Assembly: GCF_030811455.1 (NCBI RefSeq)
Contig: NZ_JAUSQU010000001.1
Span: forward strand, 4,154,001 to 4,218,000
Length of the DNA stretch: 64,000 nucleotides
Direction of reading: 5' to 3'
Source of the DNA: Streptosporangium lutulentum
Lineage (GTDB): Bacteria; Actinomycetota; Actinomycetes; Streptosporangiales; Streptosporangiaceae
Part shown: positions 32,232 to 41,123 of the stretch, in pieces
How positions within the stretch are numbered: position 1 is the first letter of the stretch
How the letters are laid out: the number at the start of each line of letters is the position of its first letter
Notes under the pieces: generated by a model
What the model was told of the DNA's origin: nothing
The model's input: only the letters and a program-made list of their open reading frames with translations
The model's database searches: none
Program-made: the position numbers and the translations under genes

Positions 32232-32665
32232 TTCGAACTCCTAACGACCGCGTCCTTGTAGGCCATCCACGCCAGTAGTGCGCACTTCACCCGGGCGGGG
32301 AACTTGGCGACCCCGGCGAACGCCACGGCGTCCCCGAGCACGTCCTCGTCCGCCTCCACCTTGCCCCTGCCCTGCATGAGCCGGGTGAACTCATCCACCA
32401 CGGTGAACGTCTCGTCCACGGTCGAGCCGGTGGCCAGCTCGTGCAGGACGGAGGCGGCGGCCTGGCTGATCGAACAGCCCTGGCCGTCGTAGGAGACGTC
32501 CTCGACCTTGCCGCCGTCGCCCAGTTTCACACGCATGGTGATCTCGTCGCCGCACGTCGGGTTCACGTGGTGAACCTCGGCGTCGTACGGGTCTCTGAGA
32601 CCTCGCCCCTGGGGATGCTTGTAATGTTCCAGGATCAACTCCTGGTACATGGACTCGGCGATCAT
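32228..32665 (-). CDS. sufU: Fe-S cluster assembly scaffold/sulfur transfer protein SufU
   Basis: A 145-residue IscU-fold protein. The three zinc/sulfur cysteines are in NPTCGDE, GQGCSIS and VKCALLAW, and the SufU-specific insert (DEFTRLMQGRGKVEADEDVLGDA) between the second and third cysteines is present. SufU accepts persulfide from SufS and passes it to SufBCD. A gap of 112 bp separates it from sufS, the only sizeable gap in the operon. ATG 32665 follows GGTGAG at 9 nt. Confidence 0.93.
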   Translation of the reverse strand: MIAESMYQELILEHYKHPQGRGLRDPYDAEVHHVNPTCGDEITMRVKLGDGGKVEDVSYDGQGCSISQAAASVLHELATGSTVDETFTVVDEFTRLMQGRGKVEADEDVLGDAVAFAGVAKFPARVKCALLAWMAYKDAVVRSSK

Positions 32666-32777
32666 ATGGTCATGCTCACCTTCTCGTTCGCTGCACCGTA
32701 TGCCCGTGCGTCGCCGGTCACCCGGGCGGGCCCGGCCGGCTTGTTGTCCGCTCGCCGGCTCGACTGCTCCGGCATGA

Positions 32778-34037
32778 CTAGGCGAACACCTTCCGCACGT
32801 GATGGAGGCCGCGGACCAGGGCGTCGATCTCGGCCGGAGTGTTGTACAGGTAAAGGGACGCCCGCGTGGTGGCGGGAATCCCGAACCTCAGGTGGAGCGG
32901 ACGAGCGCAGTGATGCCCCACCCGCACGGCCACGCCGAAGTTGTCATCCAGGATCTGCCCGACGTCGTGCGGGTGAATCCCCTCAAGAGTGAATGAAACA
33001 GTCGCGCCACGCTGTTCGAGATCCTGTGGGCCGATCACCTTCAGGCCGGGGATCTCCCCCAGCGCGCCGAGCGTGTAAGCGGTGAGCTCACGCTCGTGAT
33101 GGGCGACGGCGTCCATCCCGATCTCGGACAGGTAGTCCACCGCGGCACCGAGGCCGATGGCCTCGACGATCGGCGGGGTGCCCGCCTCGAACTTGTGCGG
33201 CGCGGGCGCGTAGGTCGAGTGGTCCATCCAGACCGCCTCGATCATCTCGCCGCCGCCCAGGAACGGGGGCATGGCCTCCAATAGCTCACCGCGGCCCCAC
33301 AGCACGCCGACCCCCGAGGGGCCGACGACCTTGTGCCCGGTGAAGGCCAGGAAGTCGACGCCCAGCGCGGCCACGTCCACCTGCTGGTGGGGCACCGACT
33401 GCGAGGCGTCGAGCATCATCAGCGCGCCGACCTCGCGGACCCTGGCGAGCACCTGGGCGACCGGGTTGACCGTGCCGAGCACGTTCGACTGGTGCACGAT
33501 CGACACGATCTTCGTGCGCTCGTTGACCAGGTCTTCCAGGTTCGACAGGTCCAGGCGGCCCTCGTCGGTGACGGAGAACCATCTCAGCGTCACACCGGTG
33601 CGCTGCGCGAGCATCTGCCACGGCACGATGTTGGAGTGGTGCTCCATCTCGGAGATGACGATCTCGTCGCCGGGGGCGAGCCGGAAACGGGGGTCCTCGG
33701 TGATGGGGTTGCCGAAGGCGTAGGCCACCAGGTTGAGCGCCTCGGAGGCGTTCTTGGTGAAGATGACCTCGTCGCGGCTCGGCGCGCCGATGAAGGCGGC
33801 GATCTTGTCGCGGGCGGTCTCGTACGCCTCGGTGGACTCGGCGCCCAGCACGTGCATGGCACGGCCGACGTTGCTGTAGTGCATGGCCAGGTGGTCGCGC
33901 ATGACCTCGATCACCTGGGTGGGCTTCTGTGCGGAGTTTCCCGAGTCAAGGTAGACCAGCGGCCTGCCGCCGGGCAGCTCGCGGGAGAGGACAGGGAAGT
34001 CCTTCCTGATCCTCTCCACGTCAAAGCCTGTGCTCAT
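32778..34037 (-). CDS. sufS: Cysteine desulfurase SufS
   Basis: A 419-residue PLP enzyme of class II desulfurase type. The PLP lysine lies in FTGHKVVGPSGVGVLWG and the persulfide cysteine in VRVGHHCARPLHLRF. The start FDVERIRKDFPVLSREL is typical of SufS. It makes SufS-bound persulfide from cysteine for Fe-S assembly. Its start overlaps the sufC stop by one base (TAATG), so translation is coupled. Confidence 0.95.
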   Translation of the reverse strand: MSTGFDVERIRKDFPVLSRELPGGRPLVYLDSGNSAQKPTQVIEVMRDHLAMHYSNVGRAMHVLGAESTEAYETARDKIAAFIGAPSRDEVIFTKNASEALNLVAYAFGNPITEDPRFRLAPGDEIVISEMEHHSNIVPWQMLAQRTGVTLRWFSVTDEGRLDLSNLEDLVNERTKIVSIVHQSNVLGTVNPVAQVLARVREVGALMMLDASQSVPHQQVDVAALGVDFLAFTGHKVVGPSGVGVLWGRGELLEAMPPFLGGGEMIEAVWMDHSTYAPAPHKFEAGTPPIVEAIGLGAAVDYLSEIGMDAVAHHERELTAYTLGALGEIPGLKVIGPQDLEQRGATVSFTLEGIHPHDVGQILDDNFGVAVRVGHHCARPLHLRFGIPATTRASLYLYNTPAEIDALVRGLHHVRKVFA

Positions 34038-34810
34038 TACGCAGATGCCTTCGTGTAGGCCTCGTAACCCTCGGCCTCGAGCTTGTCGGCGAGCTCCGGT
34101 CCGCCCTGCTCCACGATGCGTCCCGCGGCGAAGACGTGGACGAAGTCCGGCTTCACGTAGCGCAGGATGCGGGTGTAGTGGGTGATGAGCAGCACGCCGG
34201 TCTCGCCGGAGGAGCGGAAGCGGTTGATGCCTTCGGAAACCACGCGCAGCGCGTCGACGTCCAGGCCGGAGTCGGTCTCGTCGAGGACCGCGATCTTCGG
34301 CTTGAGCAGTTCGAGCTGGAGGATCTCGTGGCGCTTCTTCTCGCCGCCGGAGAACCCCTCGTTCAGGTTGCGCTGGGCGAAGGCGGCGTCGATGGACAGG
34401 GCGTCCATGCCGGTCTTCAGGTCCTTGGCGAACTGGCGGAGCTTGGGAGCCTCGCCGCGCACGGAGGTGACCGCGGTGCGCAGGAAGTTGGAGACGCTGA
34501 CGCCGGGGACCTCCACCGGGTACTGCATGGCGAGGAACAGGCCCGCGCGGGCGCGCTCGTCGACCGTCATCTCCAGCAGGTCGGCACCGTCCAGCAGGAC
34601 CTGACCACCGGTGATGGTGTATTTCGGGTGACCGGCGATCGCGTAGGCGAGCGTGGACTTACCCGAGCCGTTGGGGCCCATGATGGCGTGGGTCTCGCCG
34701 GCCTTCACGGTCAGGTTGACACCGCGCAGGATTTCCTTGTCTCCGACGGCGACGTGCAGGTCACGGATCTCAAGGGTGGACCCCGAGGGGACTCGGCTCA
34801 CATCAGACAC
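34037..34810 (-). CDS. sufC: Fe-S assembly ATPase SufC
   Basis: A 257-residue soluble ABC ATPase of the SufBCD complex. Walker A is GPNGSGKSTL, the signature is FSGGEKKRHEI, and Walker B with the D-loop is IAVLDETDSGLD, all characteristic of SufC. ATP hydrolysis drives rearrangement of SufB-SufD during cluster building. GTG 34810 follows GGAG at 9 nt; the gene starts 2 nt after the Rieske gene stop. Confidence 0.95.
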   Translation of the reverse strand: MSDVSRVPSGSTLEIRDLHVAVGDKEILRGVNLTVKAGETHAIMGPNGSGKSTLAYAIAGHPKYTITGGQVLLDGADLLEMTVDERARAGLFLAMQYPVEVPGVSVSNFLRTAVTSVRGEAPKLRQFAKDLKTGMDALSIDAAFAQRNLNEGFSGGEKKRHEILQLELLKPKIAVLDETDSGLDVDALRVVSEGINRFRSSGETGVLLITHYTRILRYVKPDFVHVFAAGRIVEQGGPELADKLEAEGYEAYTKASA

Positions 34811-34812
34811 TG

Positions 34813-35130
34813 TTATGACTCCTTCGAAAGCGAGACGAGGACGTCATCGCCGTCGATCTTCACTCGGTATACGGGAACGGGCTTGATGGCGGGCGGGCCG
34901 GTGGGCTTGCCCGAGCGGAGGTCGAAACACGAGCCGTGCAGCCAGCACTCCAGGCTGTCCTCGTAGACCTCGCCCTCGCTGAGCTTCACCTCGGCGTGGG
35001 AGCACACGTCGTGCAGGGCGAAGACCTCCTCGCCCCGGCGGACCAGGGCGACAGGGGTCTCCCCCACCTCCAGGCCGATCACGCCTTCGTCGGGGATGTC
35101 GGCCAGCTTGCAGACCTTCTCGAACGTCAC
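34813..35130 (-). CDS. Rieske [2Fe-2S] ferredoxin in the suf operon
   Basis: A 105-residue Rieske protein of the dioxygenase-ferredoxin type. The cluster ligands are CSH (near residue 43) and CWLHGSCF (near residue 62). It sits between sufD and sufC, an arrangement common in actinobacteria but absent from the mycobacterial operon as I recall it. It may supply electrons to the assembly machinery; this is an inference from context. It overlaps sufD by 4 nt (ATGA). Confidence 0.9.
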   Translation of the reverse strand: MTFEKVCKLADIPDEGVIGLEVGETPVALVRRGEEVFALHDVCSHAEVKLSEGEVYEDSLECWLHGSCFDLRSGKPTGPPAIKPVPVYRVKIDGDDVLVSLSKES

Positions 35131-36245
35131 TTTTCGAGCTCCGCCTCAACCTTGGCGAGCACCCGCTCACGGAGTTCGGGAAGCTCGATCTTCTCCAGGA
35201 GCTGCGCGAAGAAGCCCCGGATGACCAGGCGGCGCGCGTCCTCGAACGCGATGCCGCGGGCCTGGAGATAAAAGATGTGCTCGTCGTCCAGGCGTCCGGA
35301 GGCGCTGGCGTGACCGGCTCCGGCGACCTCACCGGTGAGGATCTCCAGGTTCGGCACCGAGTCGGCGCGGGCGCCGTCGGTGAGCAGCAGGTTGCGGTTG
35401 AGCTCGTAGGTGTCGGTGCCCTCGGCCTCGACCCGGATGATCACGTCGCCGATCCACACCGCGTGGGCGTCCTGCCCCTGCAGCGCGCCCTTGTAGGCGA
35501 CGTTGCTCTTGCAGTTCGGCTGGGAGTGGTCCACCAGCAGGCGGTGCTCCAGGTGCTGCCCGGCGTCCACGTAGTAGAGGCCGGTCAGCTCGGCGTCGCC
35601 GCCGGGACCGGTGTAGGAGACCGACGGCGAGAGCCGTACCAGGTCGCCGCCGAGGGTCACCACGAAGCTGCGGAAGGTCGCGTCCTTGGCGAGCTGGGCG
35701 TGGTGGTGGGAGACGTGCACGGCGTCGTCGGCCCAGTCCTGCAGGCTGACGACCTTGAGCGTGGCGCCCTCGCCCACGACGAACTCGACGTTGTCGGCGT
35801 AGACCGCGCTGCCCTGGTGGTCCAGGACGACCACGGCCTCGGCCATCGGCTCGAGCTTGACGATCGTGTGGCCGTAGGCGTGGCCCTCGCCGGATCCGGT
35901 GAAGGTGATCACGGTCGGCTTGGAGGCGACGACCTCGCGCCCCACCGCGATCACGGTGGCCTTCTCGAAGGAGGTGTAGGCCTGGGCGCTGACCCGGTCG
36001 GCGGGCACGTACGCCTTGCCGATCCGCTGGTCGTCGCGGCCCACGGTCTCCACCGTGACCTCGGGGGCGGCGTCCACGTGGACGGCCACGCTCCCGGAGG
36101 TCGCGGCACCGCTGTGCAGACCCTTGAGGCGGGAGAGCGGGGTGAACCGCCACTCCTCTTCGCGCCCGGTCGGGACCGCGAAGTCCTCCACGTCGTACGA
36201 GGATTTCTCGTGGAGTGTCGACAAAGGCTTGGTTTCGAGACCCAT
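35127..36245 (-). CDS. sufD: Fe-S assembly protein SufD
   Basis: A 372-residue beta-helix protein of the SufB/SufD family. Shorter than SufB, it lacks SufB's N-terminal extension. Typical blocks are LYYVDAGQHLEHRLLVDHSQPNCKSNVAYKGAL and SASGRLDDEHIFYLQARGI, followed by the helical tail. It forms the SufBCD scaffold. ATG 36245 overlaps the sufB stop by one base. Confidence 0.93.
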   Translation of the reverse strand: MGLETKPLSTLHEKSSYDVEDFAVPTGREEEWRFTPLSRLKGLHSGAATSGSVAVHVDAAPEVTVETVGRDDQRIGKAYVPADRVSAQAYTSFEKATVIAVGREVVASKPTVITFTGSGEGHAYGHTIVKLEPMAEAVVVLDHQGSAVYADNVEFVVGEGATLKVVSLQDWADDAVHVSHHHAQLAKDATFRSFVVTLGGDLVRLSPSVSYTGPGGDAELTGLYYVDAGQHLEHRLLVDHSQPNCKSNVAYKGALQGQDAHAVWIGDVIIRVEAEGTDTYELNRNLLLTDGARADSVPNLEILTGEVAGAGHASASGRLDDEHIFYLQARGIAFEDARRLVIRGFFAQLLEKIELPELRERVLAKVEAELEK

Positions 36246-37657
36246 CAGCCGACGGCCCCTTCCATCTGCAGCTCGATCAGGCGGTTCAGCTCAAGGGCGT
36301 ACTCCATCGGGAGCTCACGCGCGATCGGCTCGACGAAGCCGCGCACGATCATCGCCATCGCCTCGTCCTCGCCCAGACCGCGGCTCATCAGGTAGAAGAG
36401 CTGGTCGTCGGAGACCTTGGAGACCGTGGCCTCGTGCCCCATGGAGACGTCGTCCTCACGCACGTCCACGTAGGGATAGGTGTCGGAGCGGCTGATCTGG
36501 TCGACCAGCAGCGCGTCGCACTTGACGGTGCTGGCGCTGCCGTGCGCGCCCTCCTCGATCTGGACCAGACCGCGGTAGGAGGCGCGGCCGCCGCCGCGGG
36601 CCACGGACTTGGAGATGACGCTGGAGCTGGTGTGCGGCGCGAGGTGCACCATCTTGGAGCCGGCGTCCTGGTGCTGGCCCTCGCCCGCGAAGGCGACGCT
36701 CAGCGTCTCACCCTTGGCGTACTCGCCCATGAGGTAGATGGCCGGGTACTTCATGGTGACCTTGGAGCCGATGTTGCCGTCGACCCACTCCATGGTCGCG
36801 TGCTCGTAGGCCACGGCGCGCTTGGTGACCAGGTTGTAGACGTTGTTCGACCAGTTCTGGATGGTCGTGTAACGGCAGCGGGCGCCCTTCTTCACGATGA
36901 TCTCCACGACGGCGCTGTGCAGCGAGTCGGAGGAGTAGATCGGCGCGGTACAGCCCTCGACGTAGTGGACGTAGGAGTTCTCGTCCACGATGATCAGGGT
37001 CCGCTCGAACTGGCCCATGTTCTCGGTGTTGATCCGGAAGTAGGCCTGGAGCGGGATCTCCACGGTGACGTTCGGCGGCACGTAGATGAAGCTGCCGCCG
37101 CTCCACGTGGCCGTGTTCAGCGCGGCGAACTTGTTGTCGCCGACCGGGATCACGGTGCCGAAGTACTCCTTGAAGAGCTCCTCGTGCTCCTTGAGGGCGG
37201 TGTCGGTGTCGACGAAGATGACACCCTTGTCCTCGAGGTCCTTCTGGATCTGGTGGTAGACGACCTCGGACTCGTACTGGGCGGCGACGCCGGCGACCAG
37301 GCGCTGCTTCTCCGCCTCCGGGATGCCGAGCTTGTCATAGGTGTTCTTGATGTCGTCGGGCAGCTCTTCCCAGGAAGCGGCCTGCTTCTCGGTGGAGCGC
37401 ACAAAGTATTTGATGTTGTCGAAATCAATGCCGCTGAGGTCGGAACCCCAGTTGGGCATGGGCTTCTTGCCGAACAGGCGAAGGCCCTTCAGCCGAAGGT
37501 CCAGCATCCACTCCGGCTCGTTCTTGAGGGCGGAGATGTTGCGGACGACCTCCTCGGACAAACCACGACGGGCTGTGGAACCAGCGGCGTCCGAGTCGGC
37601 CCAGCCGAACTTATAATTCCCGAGGCCTTCCAGCTCCGGGCGGTCGGTGATAGTCAC
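36245..37657 (-). CDS. sufB: Fe-S assembly scaffold protein SufB
   Basis: A 470-residue protein, the usual SufB length. Conserved segments include [49 protein letters not shown] and [25 protein letters not shown]. The GCTAP cysteine is in the expected place of the cluster-building site. It starts at GTG 37657, overlapping the end of sufR by 4 nt, so translation is coupled to the regulator. Confidence 0.95.
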   Translation of the reverse strand: MTITDRPELEGLGNYKFGWADSDAAGSTARRGLSEEVVRNISALKNEPEWMLDLRLKGLRLFGKKPMPNWGSDLSGIDFDNIKYFVRSTEKQAASWEELPDDIKNTYDKLGIPEAEKQRLVAGVAAQYESEVVYHQIQKDLEDKGVIFVDTDTALKEHEELFKEYFGTVIPVGDNKFAALNTATWSGGSFIYVPPNVTVEIPLQAYFRINTENMGQFERTLIIVDENSYVHYVEGCTAPIYSSDSLHSAVVEIIVKKGARCRYTTIQNWSNNVYNLVTKRAVAYEHATMEWVDGNIGSKVTMKYPAIYLMGEYAKGETLSVAFAGEGQHQDAGSKMVHLAPHTSSSVISKSVARGGGRASYRGLVQIEEGAHGSASTVKCDALLVDQISRSDTYPYVDVREDDVSMGHEATVSKVSDDQLFYLMSRGLGEDEAMAMIVRGFVEPIARELPMEYALELNRLIELQMEGAVG

Positions 37658-38463
37658 CTTCCGGTCTCCTTACTCAAATTATCGATCGTTTCGTGGATTG
37701 CCGACGACTGCGCCGGCCCGGATGCCCTCGAGCTCGTCTCGCGCTCTTCCGCACTGTGCTCGGTCGTTCTGCGGGGGCTCACGTGAGTGGTGCACACACC
37801 GTCGCCGTGGGCGATGGTCGCGAGCCGCTGCACGGTGGTGCCGAGGATCTGCGCGAACGCCTCCGTCTCGGCCTCACAGAGCTGCGGGAACTCCGCGGCC
37901 ACATGCGCCACCGGGCAGTGGTGCTGGCACAGCTGCTCGCCGCCGAGACTGGCCTTGCTCGCCGAGGCGGCGTAGCCGTCGGCCGACAGGGCCTCGGCCA
38001 GCACGCGCACCCGCTGGTCGACGGGCACCTCGCTCATCTGCGGTCCCAAGCGCTCGACGAGGGCGGACACCTGTGACCGCGCGAACTCGGCCACCGCCTC
38101 CTCGCCCACGCGCTCGGCGAGGAAACGCAACGCGCTTCCCGCGAGCCCGTCGTAGGCGTGTTCGAAGGCGCTCCGCCCGGCGTCCGTTATGGCGAACAGC
38201 TTCGCCGGCCGCCCGCGTCCGCGCTGGCCACGGGGCCTCGCCGTGCGAACCTCGGTCAGGCCGTCGACGAGCAGCGCGTCCAGGTGGCGGCGGACGGCCG
38301 CGGGGGTGAGCCCGAGCCGTTCGCCGAGGGCGGCGGCGGTGATGGGTCCGTGTTCCAGGATGAGCCGGGCGACACGCGCGCGCGTGCTTCGCTCGGCGGA
38401 CACGCCGGAGAGCCGCACGACGGCGGTCTCCTCGGTGCCTGACATCTCGGTCACGTATTTCAC
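37654..38463 (-). CDS. sufR: Fe-S sensing repressor SufR
   Basis: A 269-residue DeoR/ArsR-like winged-helix regulator that opens the operon. The HTH is [24 protein letters not shown]. Four cysteines that can bind an Fe-S cluster follow: [21 protein letters not shown] and [10 protein letters not shown]. This matches the cyanobacterial/mycobacterial SufR (Rv1460), a repressor that releases DNA when its cluster is lost. The start is GTG 38463; ATG 38445 ([12 protein letters not shown]) is also possible. TTGTCA and CACACT about 18 bp apart form a candidate promoter, and an iron box lies 75 bp upstream. Confidence 0.9.
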   Translation of the reverse strand: MKYVTEMSGTEETAVVRLSGVSAERSTRARVARLILEHGPITAAALGERLGLTPAAVRRHLDALLVDGLTEVRTARPRGQRGRGRPAKLFAITDAGRSAFEHAYDGLAGSALRFLAERVGEEAVAEFARSQVSALVERLGPQMSEVPVDQRVRVLAEALSADGYAASASKASLGGEQLCQHHCPVAHVAAEFPQLCEAETEAFAQILGTTVQRLATIAHGDGVCTTHVSPRRTTEHSAEERETSSRASGPAQSSAIHETIDNLSKETGR

Positions 38464-38537
38464 AACATCAGTGTGCCTTAATTACTTCCCGGGTGACAAC
38501 CGATACCGAGAGCACCGGAGAATGCCGTTTGTCACGC

Positions 38538-38554
38538 AGGTAAGCCTTACCTAA
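38538..38554 (-). promoter_or_regulatory. Iron box upstream of the suf operon
   Basis: On the minus strand TTAGGTAAGGCTTACCT, with AGGTAA/TTACCT arms as a perfect inverted repeat; 15 of 19 positions match the iron box consensus TTAGGTTAGGCTAACCTAA. It overlaps the TAG stop of the exporter gene (38551-38553) and lies 75 bp before the sufR start, so it should act on the suf operon. Confidence 0.8.
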
Positions 38555-39783
38555 ACTGCGGAAACGCTCCTCGGGGTCCTCCCCAGGCCGACGAAGGCGA
38601 CGGTGGCCGCGAGCGTGAATCCGGCCAGGACGAGGGCCATCGGCAGCGCCGAGACCCCGTCGCCGATTCCCACCAGCGGCGCCGCGACCGCGCCGATCGC
38701 GAACTGCAGCACGCCGGTCAGCGCCGAGGCGCTCCCGGCGATCTGCTGGGGCTGGCCCGCCAGCGCGAGCGCGCCGCTGCCCGGCAGGACGAAGCCCGCG
38801 CCGCACATCATCACGAACAGCGCGGTGATCAGCACCCACAGGGGCAGGTCGAGCAGGGCCGTGGCGAGCAGCGCCGCGGCTCCGACCGCGTTGAGGAACA
38901 ACCCGATGAGGATCAGCCGCGCGGGGGTCATGCTGCGGCCGGCGAGACGGCCGCCGATCTGCGCGGTGACGGTCAGGCCGAAGGAGTTCAGCGCGAACAC
39001 CAGGGAGAAGGTCTGCGGCGAGGCGCCGTACACCTCCTGGAGCACGAACGGCGAGCCGGAGATGTAGGCGAACAGGCCGCCGAAGCCCAGTCCGCCGGCC
39101 AGCGCGCTGGCCATGAAGGACCGGTTCCGGAGCAGATGACCGAAGGTGACGAGGGTGTGCTTGAGCCCGCCGCCCTCACGCCGGTCGGGCGGGAGCGTCT
39201 CCCGCACCCAGAACAGCGCGGCGGCCAGCAGCAGGAGTCCCGCGACGCTGAGCGTGACGAAGACGCCGCGCCAGGAGGTGTGGTTGAGCAGTTGCGCGCC
39301 CGCGACCGGGGCCAGGATCGGCGCCAGGCCGCTGACGAGCATGAGGGTGGCGAAGATGCGGGCGATGGCCGCGCCCTCGTAGAGGTCGCGGACGACCGCG
39401 CGGACGATGACCAGCGCGGCGCCGCCCGCGATGCCCTGGAGCAGGCGGAGCCCGATCAGCCCGTACACCGAGGGCGAGAACGCGCACAGCAGGGAGGCGA
39501 CGGCGTAGGCCGTGATGCCGAGCACCAGCGGCGTCCGCCGTCCGCGCACGTCGCTGAGCGGGCCCGCGATGATCTGCCCGACGGAGATGCCGATGAGACA
39601 CGCGGTCAGGGTGAGCTGCACCTGGGCCTGCCCGGTGGCCATCTCCCCGGCGATGGCGGGCAGCGCGGGCAGGTACATGTCGATCGAGAGGGGACCGATC
39701 GCCGACAGCGCTCCCAGAATGAGCAGCAGCCCCTTGCGCCGTGTGATGGGCGCGACCTCCGGCTCGATGGCAGCCGCAGTCAT
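38551..39783 (-). CDS. Bcr/CflA-type MFS multidrug exporter
   Basis: A 410-residue, 12-helix MFS transporter. The Bcr/CflA group is shown by IGPLSIDMYLPALPAIA in helix 1 and GPLSDVRGRRTPLVLGI in loop 2-3. Members export drugs such as bicyclomycin and sometimes amino acids. ATG 39783 is chosen because GGGGACAG precedes it; longer frames run upstream without a better start. An iron box overlaps its stop. The IS982 element is inserted 65 bp upstream of its start, so its promoter may be changed. Confidence 0.88.
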   Translation of the reverse strand: MTAAAIEPEVAPITRRKGLLLILGALSAIGPLSIDMYLPALPAIAGEMATGQAQVQLTLTACLIGISVGQIIAGPLSDVRGRRTPLVLGITAYAVASLLCAFSPSVYGLIGLRLLQGIAGGAALVIVRAVVRDLYEGAAIARIFATLMLVSGLAPILAPVAGAQLLNHTSWRGVFVTLSVAGLLLLAAALFWVRETLPPDRREGGGLKHTLVTFGHLLRNRSFMASALAGGLGFGGLFAYISGSPFVLQEVYGASPQTFSLVFALNSFGLTVTAQIGGRLAGRSMTPARLILIGLFLNAVGAAALLATALLDLPLWVLITALFVMMCGAGFVLPGSGALALAGQPQQIAGSASALTGVLQFAIGAVAAPLVGIGDGVSALPMALVLAGFTLAATVAFVGLGRTPRSVSAV

Positions 39784-39848
39784 ACTCTGTCCCCTTTTTG
39801 CTCGCAGGCCACGATGGGCCCACGAGGGCCAGAGCGTCTCAACCACAG

Positions 39849-39869
39849 CTAGACGAGTAAGTCCGATGT
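39849..39869 (+). repeat. Left terminal inverted repeat of the IS982 element
   Basis: Identical to the reverse complement of 40813-40833 over 21 bp. Confidence 0.9.
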
Positions 39870-39916
39870 CTGGGGCCGGTGACCGGGCATGAAGAGAGGG
39901 CGTTCAAGATCATGTT

Positions 39917-40810
39917 GTGACGCAAGACCTGAACACCCTCTTGACCGCACTATATGTGAAGATCGACGACAAGATCGGAGGAAGCCGATCGATGGGCAGG
40001 CCGCCGCTGCTCAGCGACTCCGAGCTCGTCTGCCTGGCGGTGGCCCAGGCGCTGCTCGGTCACCACTCCGAGGCCCGCTGGCTGCGCTTCGCCCGCACGC
40101 ACCTGTCCGGCATGTTCCCGTACCTGCCGCAGCAGTCGGGCTACAACAAACGCCTGCGCGCGGCATTGCCCCTGGTCAAGCAGATGATCCGGGAGCTGGC
40201 CACCGACAGCGACTTTTGGTTCGACAACCACTGGATCGTTGACTCCACACCGGTGCCGTGCGGGATGTCGCGCCCAACCGTGCAGCGCTCGAACCTGGCC
40301 GGCTGGGCCGGCTATGGCTACTGCGCCTCACACTCCCGGTTCTTCTGGGGCCTGCGGCTGTATCTGGTGTGCACCCCGACCGGCATGCCGATCTTATGGG
40401 CGCTGGCCAACCCGAAGATCGGCGAGCGGGAGGTGCTGGCCGCGATGCTCGAGGTCGATGCCGGCCTGATCGCCGAACGCGAGGGCATTCTGCTCATCTG
40501 CGACAAGGGTTTCGCCTCCAAGCCTTTTGAGAAGGAACTCGCCGCCCACGGCATCGACCTGCTGCGTCCCTCCCGCAAGCGGGAGAAACAGCGGCACGGC
40601 GAGCCAATGCTCAAGAAGGTCCGCCAGCTCATCGAGTCGGTCAACGACACTCTCAAAGGCCAACTCGACCTGGAACAACACGGCGGACGGACCTTCGAGG
40701 GCGTCGCCGTCCGCGTCGCCCAGCGCATCCTGGCGATGGCCGCGGCAATCTGGCACAACAACAAGACCGGAGCCCCGGTCACCCGCTCGCTGATCGCCTA
40801 CGACCACTGA
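39917..40810 (+). CDS. IS982-family transposase
   Basis: A 297-residue DDE transposase, full length for the family. The start MTQDLNTLLTALYVKIDDKI is typical. DDE residues are expected in IVDSTPVPCG (first D), LLICDKGFAS (second D) and VNDTLKGQLDLEQHGGRT (E). The end VAQRILAMAAAIWHNN is also conserved. No frameshift or internal stop is present, so it should be functional. GTG 39917 lies inside the element. Confidence 0.93.
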   Translation: MTQDLNTLLTALYVKIDDKIGGSRSMGRPPLLSDSELVCLAVAQALLGHHSEARWLRFARTHLSGMFPYLPQQSGYNKRLRAALPLVKQMIRELATDSDFWFDNHWIVDSTPVPCGMSRPTVQRSNLAGWAGYGYCASHSRFFWGLRLYLVCTPTGMPILWALANPKIGEREVLAAMLEVDAGLIAEREGILLICDKGFASKPFEKELAAHGIDLLRPSRKREKQRHGEPMLKKVRQLIESVNDTLKGQLDLEQHGGRTFEGVAVRVAQRILAMAAAIWHNNKTGAPVTRSLIAYDH

Positions 40811-40812
40811 TC

Positions 40813-40833
40813 ACATCGGACTTACTCGTCTAG
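40813..40833 (+). repeat. Right terminal inverted repeat of the IS982 element
   Basis: Exact reverse complement of 39849-39869; begins 2 bp after the transposase stop. Confidence 0.9.
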
Positions 40834-41110
40834 GTCATCCGAATTCCTTAGAGTCGTAAATTTCCGTAAAAATATGCAGACGTGATGCTTTGTGGGCGTC
40901 CGGGCGAGGAGTGAAGGCAGCCGCCGCCCGGCGTCCAAACGGCGGGCCGGCCGGACCGGTGAACGGCCCGGACCGTACGCGTTCCCGTGCCGGGACCGCG
41001 TACGGCAGCCGGTTTCCGCGGGATTCGCCCCGCGCCCTCCGCCGGGAGGGAGCCGGACGGGACGGGCTCCGGATCGGTGGTCCGGCAACGTGACCGGCGG
41101 GAGCAGTCCC
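40834..41110. other. Gap between the IS element and the ABC-2 genes
   Basis: About 280 bp. The left part (40834-40890) is A+T-rich (GTAAATTTCCGTAAAAATATG), the rest GC-rich. No gene is supported. Confidence 0.4.
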
Positions 41111-41116
41111 TAAACT
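41111..41116 (+). promoter_or_regulatory. -10 box of a leaderless ABC-2 operon
   Basis: TAAACT lies 7 nt before ATG 41124, so transcription would start at the start codon. No good -35 is seen. Confidence 0.6.
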
Positions 41117-41123
41117 CGTGGCC

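Larger units (their letters stand above)
39849..40833 (+). mobile_element. IS982-family insertion sequence
   Basis: A 985-bp element. Its 21-bp terminal inverted repeats are perfect: CTAGACGAGTAAGTCCGATG plus T at 39849-39869 and the reverse complement at 40813-40833. The ends CTAG are palindromic, so a CTAG or TA target duplication cannot be told apart from the repeats. One intact transposase gene fills the interior. It separates the exporter from the ABC-2 transporter genes and looks recent. Confidence 0.9.

Noticed and set aside
34813-35130. The Rieske gene as part of a ring-hydroxylating dioxygenase
   Set aside because: No oxygenase subunits are near, and its overlaps with sufD and 2-nt gap to sufC place it in the suf operon.
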